In this document: in pieces, positions 1 to 7,038 of the stretch
Numbering within the stretch: position 1 is the stretch's first letter
How the letters are laid out: every line of letters begins with the position of its first letter
Assembly: GCA_050743385.1 (NCBI GenBank)
Contig: JBOGFJ010000253.1
Location: 1-10,097 of the forward strand
Source: JACDBD01 sp050743385
Lineage (GTDB): Bacteria > Actinomycetota > Acidimicrobiia > IMCC26256 > JACDBD01
Direction: 5' to 3'
Length of the DNA stretch: 10,097 nt
Position numbers and translations under genes: made by a program
Notes under the pieces: model-generated
Seen by the model: the letters and a program-made list of their open reading frames with translations, nothing else
Told to the model about the DNA's origin: nothing
Databases searched by the model: none

Positions 1-849
1 TTCGTGCTCTCGGGAGGCGGGAACCTGGCGGTGAGCCAGGTGGGGATGCTGCGCGCTCTGGTCGAGCGGGACATCCTCCCCGACGTCGTCGTTGGGACGT
101 CCGCCGGCGCGCTCAACGGCGCCGTGATCGCGACCGACCCGACGCTCGACGGTGTCGAACGCCTCACCGACGTGTGGTGCTCGCACCGCACGGGCGAGGT
201 GTTCCCGGGCGGGAAGCTCTCGCGTGCGTGGAACGTGCTCAGCCGCGACGACCACCTGTTCTCCAACGAGGGTCTCCAGGCGATCATCGAACGGGCGGAT
301 CCCGCGCCCACCTTCGACCAGACCGTCCGGCCCCTACGGGTCATCGCTACCGATCTGCACTCCGGGGAAGAGGTCGTGTTTGCCGCCGGGCCCATCGCCC
401 CGACCCTGCTCGCAAGCGCGGCGCTCCCCGGGATCTATCCGCCGGTCGAGCACGACGGTCGCACCCTCATCGACGGCGCGGTCACGAACAGCGTGCCGAT
501 GTCGCACGTGATGGCCGACGGTATCGAGCGCGTCTACGTGATGAACGTCGCCGGTGGAGGGCCCGCCGACCGGCCCACCCGCTCGCCGCTGGGAATCGCA
601 GTGCGCGCGTTCAACATCTCCCGGAACCAACGCTTCGACCTCGAGATGCGCAACACGCCCGAAGGGGTCGACGTCATCGTGCTCCCCCGCCCCGACGACG
701 ATCGAGAGCTCCTCGATTTCACCGACGCATTGATGCTGACGATCGAGGCGCACGCCCTCGCGGCCAAGTTCCTCGACGCCGGCCCGTCGATCATGGCTCG
801 ACGCCCGGTCAAGCGCCGGTGGTGGCAGCGCCGCAACAACGTCGCCTAG
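1..849 (+). CDS. Patatin-like phospholipase family protein (5' partial)
   Basis: This is a serine acylhydrolase of the patatin/RssA type, which would hydrolyse acyl ester bonds of lipids. The real substrate is unknown. The reading frame is open from base 1 (TTC GTG CTC TCG), so the true start lies just upstream. The GTG at base 4 falls inside the glycine-rich oxyanion-hole motif and is unlikely to be the start. Counting from that GTG, the motifs are SGGGN (about residues 3-7), the nucleophile elbow GTSAG with Ser33, and the catalytic-dyad motif DGA with Asp157. The block ASAALPGIYPPVEHDG ahead of the Asp is also typical of the family. No signal peptide or membrane segment is seen. The C-terminus is basic (RRPVKRRWWQRRNN). 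About 282 residues are present, near full length for small bacterial patatins. The basic residue often found after the GGG is not seen here (GGGNLA). The gene converges on the GH65 gene, and its TAG stop (847-849) lies in a CTAG shared with that gene's stop. Confidence 0.9.
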   Translation, partial: FVLSGGGNLAVSQVGMLRALVERDILPDVVVGTSAGALNGAVIATDPTLDGVERLTDVWCSHRTGEVFPGGKLSRAWNVLSRDDHLFSNEGLQAIIERADPAPTFDQTVRPLRVIATDLHSGEEVVFAAGPIAPTLLASAALPGIYPPVEHDGRTLIDGAVTNSVPMSHVMADGIERVYVMNVAGGGPADRPTRSPLGIAVRAFNISRNQRFDLEMRNTPEGVDVIVLPRPDDDRELLDFTDALMLTIEAHALAAKFLDAGPSIMARRPVKRRWWQRRNNVA

Positions 850-3170
850 CGGTCGGTCGCGACGACCGGCTTGCCGGCGTGCAGTTTCTTCGGCGCACCT
901 CGGTGTACGACCTCGAGGCCGTCGCCTTCGCGCAGTGTGTACGAGGTCTGCCCCGGCGTGACGTCGACCTCGAGCACTTGACCTCGCACGACGATGCGGA
1001 AGCAGAGTCGCTGCCAGGCCTCGGGCAATTGGGGTGCGAACGAGATCACGCCGTCGCGGTCACGCATACCGCCGATGCCGTGCACCATCGCCATCCAGGC
1101 GCCGGCCATGGCCGCGACGTGCACGCCGTCACGGACGTTGTGGTTCACGTCGTCGAGGTCCATTGCGGCCGAGCTGAGCGCGTACTCGAGCCCGCGCTCG
1201 AGCTCGCCGACTTCGATCGCGACGATCGCCTGGATCGCGGGCGAGAGTGAGGAATCTCCGGTCGTGAGCGGGTCGTAGTACTCGAAGTTCCGTCGCTTCT
1301 CCTCGGGCGTGAAGCGATGACCCTGGAAGAACATCGCGAGCGCCAGATCGGCCTGCTTGATGACCTGGTGCCGGTAGATCTCGAGTGGGTGGTAGTGGAG
1401 GAGGAGCGGGTACCGGTCGGCAGGGGTCCCGGCGAAGTCCCAGCGTTGGAGCTGCAGGAACGAGTGGTCCTGCCCGTGGATCTGGAGCTCCTCGTCGAAG
1501 CACACGTACATGCGCTCGGACGCCCGTCGCCAGTCGTCGACCTCGTGGTCTTCGAGCTTCGTCCGTGCCTGCAGCCGGGCGTAGCGGTCGGGATCGTCAC
1601 GGCGCATGGCGTCGACGGTGGCAGCCGCGAACTCGAAGTTCGCGCACGCCATGAGGTTGGTGTACGTGTTGTCGTGCACCATCGCCGTGTACTCGTCGGG
1701 GCCGGTGACCCCGTGGATGCGGAAACGCCCGCCGGCGCGTTCGGAGAAGAAGCCGAGGTCGAACCAGAGCCGGGCGGTCTCCACCAGCATCTCGGAGCCC
1801 TTCCCGTAGAGGAAGTCGCGGTCGCCGGTGGCACCGACGTACTTCTGGAGCGCGAAGGCGACGTCGGCATTGATGTGGTACGCGGCCGTGCCTGCCGGGA
1901 AGTACGCCGATCCCGGCTCGCCGGTGATCGTCCGCCACGGGAACATCGCTCCGCGATGGCCGAGCTGTCGCGCTCGGCGCCGCGCGTGACCGAGCATCGC
2001 ATAGCGGTATTCGAGCCCGCGACGTGACATCTCGGGTGCAGCGAACGACAGCATCGACAGCATGTAGGCGTCCATGTCCCAGAACGACTGACCCTCGTAG
2101 CCCGGCCCCGTGAGGCCCTTGGCCGGGATACCGCGCCCGTCGGCCCGGGCCGCGGCCTGAAGCACCTGGAAGATCCCGAACCGCACCGCCTGCTGGAGCG
2201 CATCGTCACCCTCGATGACCACGTCGCAGCGCTCCCAGAGCCGGTCGAGTCGCCGCGCTTGGCCGCGCGCGTGCGCGTCGAAGCCGCTGCCGCGGGCGCG
2301 GTCGAGGTCGGCCTCGACCCGCGCCTGCAGCGTCTCGGGTGACTTCCGAAGCGTCTCGCGGTAGACGAGGTACTTCGTCACGCCCCACGGGCGGCCCGGC
2401 CGGCCGTCGATGGTGAACGTCACACGACCGCCGACCTCGTCGAGGGTCGTATCAGTGGTGCACATCGAGGCCGCGCCCTCGTCGAGGTCGTGGTCGACCC
2501 CGGCGACGAGCAGCAGGCGGCTGCGGCGGGTGCGGCGCCCGAGCAGGACACGCAGGCGGTCGGCGCCTGCCAAGACGTGCTCGTAGTCGCACTGGCGCGA
2601 AGGCGCCGACACGCGCGGATCGCCGGCCTCGGCCGCGTCGTGCTGTTCGGTGGTGAGCTCCGAGACGACGACGAGCTCGCACGGCCGGTCGAGCACCTCG
2701 ACGGACCACTCGATGCACGCCAAGTTCGGATGGGCGAACGACGCCAGCCGGCGCGAGCGCACGAGCACGCGGCGACCGCCGGGCGACACCCATTCGAGCT
2801 CGCGGCTCATGAGGCCCGAGCGCAGGTCGAGCACGCGCTCGTGGCGGACCAGCTCGCCTCCCGTGATGTCGAGTGGCTCGCCCGCCACCTCCAGGCGGAT
2901 CACCTTGCCGTCGGTGACGGAGACCATCGTCTCGTCGATCCGGTCGTAGCCGTACGCCGCCTCGGCGTAGACGATCGGGTGCTCCTCGTAGAAGCCGTTC
3001 ACGTACGTGCCCGACTGGTACACCGGCCGAGCCTCGTCGAGGTTGCCGCGCAGCCCGAGGTACCCGTTCGACACCGTGAAGATGGTCTCGCTGGCGCCGA
3101 GCCGGGACCGGTGGAAGCCCCGCTCCCGGACGTGCCAGGGCTCGACGGGAAACGCCCGGTGACGGATCAC
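846..3170 (-). CDS. Glycoside hydrolase family 65 protein, probable inverting disaccharide phosphorylase (Rv3401-like)
   Basis: GH65 phosphorylases split alpha-linked glucosyl disaccharides (maltose, trehalose, kojibiose, nigerose) with phosphate, giving beta-glucose 1-phosphate and a sugar. The protein has 774 residues, normal for the family. Residues about 1-270 are the N-terminal beta-sandwich (SNGYLGLRGNLDE at 34-46). Then come a linker, the (alpha/alpha)6 barrel at about 320-700, and a C-terminal beta domain. The expected general acid is Glu493 in HGVTGPDEYT. YEGQSFWDMD (358-367) corresponds to the sugar-binding FWDTE motif, and VIKQAD (603-608) is also conserved. TTGDSSLSP (636-644) and His684 match the phosphate-site region. 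The start is GTG 3170-3168. It overlaps the TGA of the upstream HAD gene (GTGA) with no Shine-Dalgarno sequence, which implies translational coupling. Homologues begin at this point (FPVEPW), so the open frame upstream is not part of the gene. The sugar substrate cannot be read from the sequence. The HAD neighbour favours phosphorolysis over hydrolysis. Confidence 0.9.
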   Translation of the reverse strand: MIRHRAFPVEPWHVRERGFHRSRLGASETIFTVSNGYLGLRGNLDEARPVYQSGTYVNGFYEEHPIVYAEAAYGYDRIDETMVSVTDGKVIRLEVAGEPLDITGGELVRHERVLDLRSGLMSRELEWVSPGGRRVLVRSRRLASFAHPNLACIEWSVEVLDRPCELVVVSELTTEQHDAAEAGDPRVSAPSRQCDYEHVLAGADRLRVLLGRRTRRSRLLLVAGVDHDLDEGAASMCTTDTTLDEVGGRVTFTIDGRPGRPWGVTKYLVYRETLRKSPETLQARVEADLDRARGSGFDAHARGQARRLDRLWERCDVVIEGDDALQQAVRFGIFQVLQAAARADGRGIPAKGLTGPGYEGQSFWDMDAYMLSMLSFAAPEMSRRGLEYRYAMLGHARRRARQLGHRGAMFPWRTITGEPGSAYFPAGTAAYHINADVAFALQKYVGATGDRDFLYGKGSEMLVETARLWFDLGFFSERAGGRFRIHGVTGPDEYTAMVHDNTYTNLMACANFEFAAATVDAMRRDDPDRYARLQARTKLEDHEVDDWRRASERMYVCFDEELQIHGQDHSFLQLQRWDFAGTPADRYPLLLHYHPLEIYRHQVIKQADLALAMFFQGHRFTPEEKRRNFEYYDPLTTGDSSLSPAIQAIVAIEVGELERGLEYALSSAAMDLDDVNHNVRDGVHVAAMAGAWMAMVHGIGGMRDRDGVISFAPQLPEAWQRLCFRIVVRGQVLEVDVTPGQTSYTLREGDGLEVVHRGAPKKLHAGKPVVATDR
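851..871 (+). terminator. Possible hairpin terminator after the patatin gene
   Basis: One base after the patatin stop there is an inverted repeat. The arms CGGTCG (854-859) and CGACCG (863-868) surround the loop CGA. In RNA the stem can extend to 851-871 with two G-U wobble pairs. A second small self-complementary stretch, CCGGC-TT-GCCGG (866-877), overlaps it. No T-run follows, so this is not a classical intrinsic terminator, and the sequence also encodes the C-terminal end of the opposite-strand GH65 protein. Its position is the main reason to list it. Confidence 0.25.
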
Positions 3171-3907
3171 TTCGGGAGAAGAGTGGCGAGGTCGGTGACG
3201 GCGACGTCGGCGCCGCCCGCACGCAGCGCGTCGCCGTCGTCGCGCCGGTTGGCCCCGACGACGAGCCCGAACCCGCCGGCACGACCAGACTGCACCCCGG
3301 AGATGGCATCCTCGACCACCACCGCGCGCGCGGGCTCGATCGACAGCTCCCGTGCCGCCTCGAGGTACTCGTCGGGTGCCGGCTTGCCCGAGAGTCCGAG
3401 CCGCTCGACGGTCGTGCCGTCGACGCGGGCGTCGAAGAGCTCGGAGAGGCCGGCCGCCTCGAGCACCGCGGCCGTGTTCTCGCTCGCCGACACGACCGCG
3501 GTGCGGATGCCGACGGCCCGGACACCGCGCAGCAGCGCCAGACCATCGTCGTACGGCTCGACGCCCTTCTGGGCGAGGACGGTTTTGAACATCTCGTTCT
3601 TGCGGTTTCCCAGACCCCACGCGGTCTCCTGGTCGGGGTGGTCGCCCGGCGCACCCTTCGGGATCGTGATCGACCGCGACGCGAGGAAGCTGATGACGCC
3701 GTCGGTACGCGGGCGCCCGTCGACGTAGCGGACGTAGTCATCGTCGGTGAACGGCTGGAACGCGGCGCCCTCGCGCTTTGCGCGCTCACGTAGGTAGCCG
3801 TCGAACATCGTCTTCCATGCGGTTTCGTGGACCGCCGCCGTCTTCGTGAGGACGCCGTCGAGATCGAAGAGCACCGCGTCGTAGCGCTCGGCCGTGATCG
3901 TCGTCAT
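3167..3907 (-). CDS. Beta-phosphoglucomutase-type HAD-superfamily protein (Rv3400-like)
   Basis: This cytosolic HAD-family enzyme probably interconverts beta-glucose 1-phosphate and glucose 6-phosphate. All four HAD motifs are present in its 246 residues. Motif I is FDLDGVL with nucleophile Asp15 and acid/base Asp17. Motif II is VVSASEN with Ser140. Motif III is GKPAPDEY with Lys175. Motif IV is VVVEDAISGVQ with Glu199/Asp200. The helical cap (about residues 22-110) carries DGRPRTDGV and GNRKNEMF. These match the Arg and Lys-Asn positions that contact substrate in Lactococcus lactis PgmB. The start is ATG 3907-3905 with a strong AAGGGGAG ribosome-binding site just upstream. The gene lies 18 nt after the nuoN stop, so it could be transcribed with the nuo operon, and it overlaps the GH65 start. 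The cap-residue matches favour a mutase, but a generic sugar-phosphate phosphatase remains possible. No OtsB-type trehalose-phosphatase domain is seen. Confidence 0.88.
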   Translation of the reverse strand: MTTITAERYDAVLFDLDGVLTKTAAVHETAWKTMFDGYLRERAKREGAAFQPFTDDDYVRYVDGRPRTDGVISFLASRSITIPKGAPGDHPDQETAWGLGNRKNEMFKTVLAQKGVEPYDDGLALLRGVRAVGIRTAVVSASENTAAVLEAAGLSELFDARVDGTTVERLGLSGKPAPDEYLEAARELSIEPARAVVVEDAISGVQSGRAGGFGLVVGANRRDDGDALRAGGADVAVTDLATLLPK

Positions 3908-3910
3908 GGG

Positions 3911-3918
3911 CTCCCCTT
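3911..3918 (-). promoter_or_regulatory. Ribosome-binding site of the HAD gene
   Basis: The minus strand reads AAGGGGAG, then CCC, then ATG. This is one of the clearest Shine-Dalgarno sequences in the window. It fills most of the 18-nt gap after nuoN, leaving no room for a conventional promoter or terminator. The HAD gene is therefore likely to be co-transcribed with nuoN, with its own strong initiation of translation. Confidence 0.7.
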
Positions 3919-3925
3919 CGGCGTG

Positions 3926-5446
3926 CTACAGGATGGCAGCCTCTCGGGCGATGTCGAGGAACCATGCGGGGGCGATGCCGATGGCGAGGACCGCGCCCGC
4001 GGTGATGCCCAGTACCAGGACGAGGGGAAGGTCGAGGCGAGACCGGGAGGCGGCGGGTGCTTCGGGATCGTCCTCGCTCGCGAACATGGTGACGACGATG
4101 CGGAGGTAGATGAATGCGGCCGCGACGGCCGCGAGAACGCCGACGATCACGAGGTAGTAGGCGCGGGCTTCGGTGGCGGCCGAGAACACCTCCAGCTTGG
4201 CGACGAAGCCGCCGGTCAGCGGCACGCCCGCCTGGGCGAGGAGGAAGAAGGCCAGGAACCCGGCGAGCACCGGGCTGCGAGTGGCCAGCATCCGGTAGTT
4301 GGCGAGGGTATGGCGGGCGTCGTGCGACGGGCGGGCGACCACCATCACCACCGCGAACGCGCCAATGGTCATGAACGCGTAGACGAGCAGGTACAGGAGC
4401 GCCGCCTGGATGCCCCGCTCGCCGACGGATCGGCCGTCGGCGGCGGCCGCAGCCACCCCGATGAGCACGTAGCCGGCGTGGGCGATCGACGAGTACGCCA
4501 GCATCCGCTTGACGTCGGTCTGGACGATGGCGGCGACGCTCCCGACAACCATCGTGAGGATGGCCAGGCCCGCGATCGCCGGGCGCCACGTGTCGCGGAA
4601 GAGCGGGAACGCCAGGTAGAACACGCGCAGCAGCGCGGCGAAGCCTGCCACCTTCGTCGCCGAGGACATGAACGCCGTCACCGGAGTGGGCGCACCCTGA
4701 TAGACGTCGGGGGTCCACATGTGGAACGGCGCCGCGGCGATCTTGAAGCCGATACCGACCAGCACGAGGGCGATCCCTGCGAGCAACACGCCGTCTTCGA
4801 GCAGGGTGTTCTCCGCTAGGAACGCGCCGATACCCGTCAGTGAGGTGGTGCCGGTCGCGCCGTACACGAGGGCGACGCCGTAGAGGAACACCGCCGACGA
4901 GAATGCGCCGAGGACGAAGTACTTGATGCCCGCCTCCTGCGAGCCCAGCCGACGGCGGTCGAACGCCGCCAGCACGTAGAGAGGAATCGAGAGGATCTCG
5001 AGCGCGACGAACACGACGACGAGGTCGTCGGCGGTGGTCATCACGAGCATGCCCACGGCCGAGAGCAGCAGCAGGGCGAGGTACTCGGGTGACTCGAGGC
5101 CCTCCCGTCGGAGGTAATCGGCCGACAAGAGCAGCGCCAACAGGGTTGCGATCACCACGATGCCGCCCAGGAAGATGCCGAGTGTGTCGAGACGCAGCAT
5201 TCCGGCGAGCGCGGATCGCGGGCCGTCGTCCTGGACCTTGTGCCACTGGATCACGAGCACGATGCCAGCCGCCACCGTGCCAGCAACCGCCAGCGCGAAC
5301 GACACCGGAAAGAGCCAAGTGCCGCGGCGCCGGACGATCGCCCGCAGCATCACGATGGCGATCCCGACCGCTCCGATCACCACCTCGGGCCCGATCGCCA
5401 GCCAGTCGACACGGGGGGCGACAACGTCGGCGTTGAGCAGGCTCAC
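3926..5446 (-). CDS. nuoN: NADH-quinone oxidoreductase subunit N
   Basis: NuoN is the antiporter-like membrane subunit of complex I nearest the quinone module among the three large channels, and contributes to proton translocation. The 506-residue protein has about 14 hydrophobic segments. It has the Glu of the ALEILSIPLYVL helix (Glu150), Lys235 in FKIAAAPFHMWTPDVYQG, Lys265 in SSATKVAGF and Lys417 in GGFVAKLEVF. These correspond to E133, K217, K247 and K395 of Escherichia coli NuoN. TPDVYQGAPTPVTAFMS is a strong family signature and separates it from NuoM and NuoL. The start is GTG 5446-5444. It overlaps the nuoM stop (GTGA), and a GGAGG lies 7 nt upstream. It is the last nuo gene of the cluster, and the HAD gene follows after 18 nt. 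Nothing suggests decay. Confidence 0.96.
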   Translation of the reverse strand: MSLLNADVVAPRVDWLAIGPEVVIGAVGIAIVMLRAIVRRRGTWLFPVSFALAVAGTVAAGIVLVIQWHKVQDDGPRSALAGMLRLDTLGIFLGGIVVIATLLALLLSADYLRREGLESPEYLALLLLSAVGMLVMTTADDLVVVFVALEILSIPLYVLAAFDRRRLGSQEAGIKYFVLGAFSSAVFLYGVALVYGATGTTSLTGIGAFLAENTLLEDGVLLAGIALVLVGIGFKIAAAPFHMWTPDVYQGAPTPVTAFMSSATKVAGFAALLRVFYLAFPLFRDTWRPAIAGLAILTMVVGSVAAIVQTDVKRMLAYSSIAHAGYVLIGVAAAAADGRSVGERGIQAALLYLLVYAFMTIGAFAVVMVVARPSHDARHTLANYRMLATRSPVLAGFLAFFLLAQAGVPLTGGFVAKLEVFSAATEARAYYLVIVGVLAAVAAAFIYLRIVVTMFASEDDPEAPAASRSRLDLPLVLVLGITAGAVLAIGIAPAWFLDIAREAAIL

Positions 5447-7038
5447 GGCCTCGCCTCCGCTTCCTCTTCCTGATCCCCGTCCTCCGCCTCGTCGCGCTCA
5501 CGCTCGACGACCGGCGCCTCCTCTCCGCTCTGCTTCGGCTCGCGGTAGTCGGTGCGCTCCTCGAAGTGGTCGATGAGTGATCGCATCGTGGGCTCGACAC
5601 GATCGAGGATCGGTCGTGGGTACAAACCGATGAAGAGGCTGAGCACGAGCAGGGGCGCGACGACGATGAGCTCGCGGGCGTTGAGGTCGCGCAGGCGCTC
5701 GGTGACGCCCCTCGGTAAGCCCATGAACGACTGCTGGAAGGCATAGAGCATGTAGACGGCCGCCAGGATCACGCCGGCAGTCGCGACCACCGCATACCAG
5801 CGGTGCACAACGAACGCGCCGAGCAGCGCGAGGAACTCGCCGATGAAGCCGGAGAAGCCGGGCACACCAATGCCCGCGAGCAGCGCCACCATGAACAGCC
5901 CACCGAGGAGCGGCGCCGCCTTCCACACCCCACCGAGCTCCGACATCACCCGCGTATGGGTGCGCTCGTCGAGCATGCCGACGAGGAGGAACAGTGCGCC
6001 CGTGGTGAGCGCGTGGCTCACCATGATCACCAGGGCGCCGTTGAGCCCGATGGTGGTGAGCGTGAAGATCCCGAGCACCAGGAAGCCCATGTGCGCGACC
6101 GACGAGTAGGCGATGAGCCGCTTCAGGTCGCGCTGGCGAGCCGCCACGATCGACCCGTAGACGATGCCGATCACCGACAGCACGAGCAGGAGCGGCGCGA
6201 AGTCGACGGACGCGTCGGGGAAGAGGGTGAAGGAGTAGCGCAGAAAGCCGTACGCGCCCATCTTGAGCAGGATCCCGGCCAGGATGACGGAACCGAACGT
6301 CGGTGCTTCGGTGTGCACGTCGGGCAGCCAAGTGTGGAACGGGAACAGCGGTGCCTTGATCGCGAACGACACCATGAATCCGAGAAACAGCCAGGCCTCG
6401 GTCGTGCCCGAAAGGCCGTTCCAGTCCATGAGCGTGCGGAAGTCGAACGTGAGCGTGCCGGTGGCGCTCTGGTGCAGGAACCCGAGCGCCAGGATCGAGG
6501 CGAGCAGAAAGGCCGAGCCCGCCATCGTGTACAGGAAGAACTTCGTCGCCGCGTACACGCGCCGGTCATGCCCCCACCCGGCGATGATGAAGTACATGGG
6601 GACGAGCAGGAGCTCCCAGAAGATGAAGAACGCGATCAGGTCGGCCGTGAGGAAGATGCCCATGATCGAGGTCTCGAGGAGCAGGAACCAGAAGGTGTAG
6701 GCCTTGATCCGGTGGGCGATGCCCCCCTCCGACGCCAGCAGGCCGATCGGGAAGACGAGTGCAGTGAGCGCGACGAGGAACACGCTCACGCCGTCGACCC
6801 CGAGAAGGTAGGAGACGCCGATGTCGGAGAACCACCGGTGCTCCTCGACGAATTGGAGCCCGGGCTCGCCCGCCTCGAAGTGCCAGAGCATGTACCCGGC
6901 GAACCCTCCGGTCGCGACCGTGGCCGCGTAGCCCAGGGCCTTGACGACCTCGGGTCGGCGGGACGGCGTGAGCAGCACGAGGACGGCGCCGACCGCGGGC
7001 GTGAAGACGATGAACGTCAGGACGGGGAAATCGATCAT
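5443..7038 (-). CDS. nuoM: NADH-quinone oxidoreductase subunit M
   Basis: NuoM is the middle antiporter-like proton channel of the complex I membrane arm. The 531-residue protein has about 14 membrane segments. The key charged residues are kept: Glu142 in FFIFWELLLVPMYF, Lys228 in SFAIKAPLFPFHTWLPD, Lys259 in GILLKMGAYGFLR, His342 in VSHALTTGALFL and Glu401 in SGFIGEFLALLG. These correspond to E144, K234, K265, H348 and E407 of Escherichia coli NuoM. The start is ATG 7038-7036, encoding MIDFPVL. It overlaps the nuoL stop as ATGA. Only a weak GGTG precedes it, so coupling to nuoL translation is likely. The frame is open further upstream, but that stretch is antisense-like Arg/Pro-rich translation of nuoL in another frame. 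An unusual feature is the strongly acidic, non-membrane C-terminal tail (about residues 495-531), rich in Glu, Asp and Arg. Confidence 0.96.
   Translation of the reverse strand: MIDFPVLTFIVFTPAVGAVLVLLTPSRRPEVVKALGYAATVATGGFAGYMLWHFEAGEPGLQFVEEHRWFSDIGVSYLLGVDGVSVFLVALTALVFPIGLLASEGGIAHRIKAYTFWFLLLETSIMGIFLTADLIAFFIFWELLLVPMYFIIAGWGHDRRVYAATKFFLYTMAGSAFLLASILALGFLHQSATGTLTFDFRTLMDWNGLSGTTEAWLFLGFMVSFAIKAPLFPFHTWLPDVHTEAPTFGSVILAGILLKMGAYGFLRYSFTLFPDASVDFAPLLLVLSVIGIVYGSIVAARQRDLKRLIAYSSVAHMGFLVLGIFTLTTIGLNGALVIMVSHALTTGALFLLVGMLDERTHTRVMSELGGVWKAAPLLGGLFMVALLAGIGVPGFSGFIGEFLALLGAFVVHRWYAVVATAGVILAAVYMLYAFQQSFMGLPRGVTERLRDLNARELIVVAPLLVLSLFIGLYPRPILDRVEPTMRSLIDHFEERTDYREPKQSGEEAPVVERERDEAEDGDQEEEAEARP
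5454..5458 (-). promoter_or_regulatory. Ribosome-binding site of nuoN
   Basis: GGAGG on the minus strand lies 7 nt before the GTG at 5446, inside the last codons of nuoM. It supports GTG 5446 as the nuoN start, even though that start overlaps the nuoM stop codon. Confidence 0.7.

Noticed and set aside
1145..2209. Ser/Arg-rich open frame on the minus strand inside the GH65 gene
   Set aside because: It is an out-of-frame shadow with SRS/TST low-complexity composition. The GH65 frame carries the catalytic and phosphate-site motifs.
3171..3620. Open frame extending the GH65 gene 150 codons upstream
   Set aside because: The extension is Arg-rich nonsense lying on the HAD gene in another frame. 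GH65 homologues begin near FPVEPW, and the GTG at 3170 couples with the HAD stop.
3167..3907. Reading the HAD protein as a trehalose-6-phosphate phosphatase (OtsB)
   Set aside because: The cap and motif order, with DGRPRTDGV and GNRKNEMF, fit beta-phosphoglucomutase. OtsB signatures are absent. The larger OtsB1 fusion of mycobacteria is not seen here.
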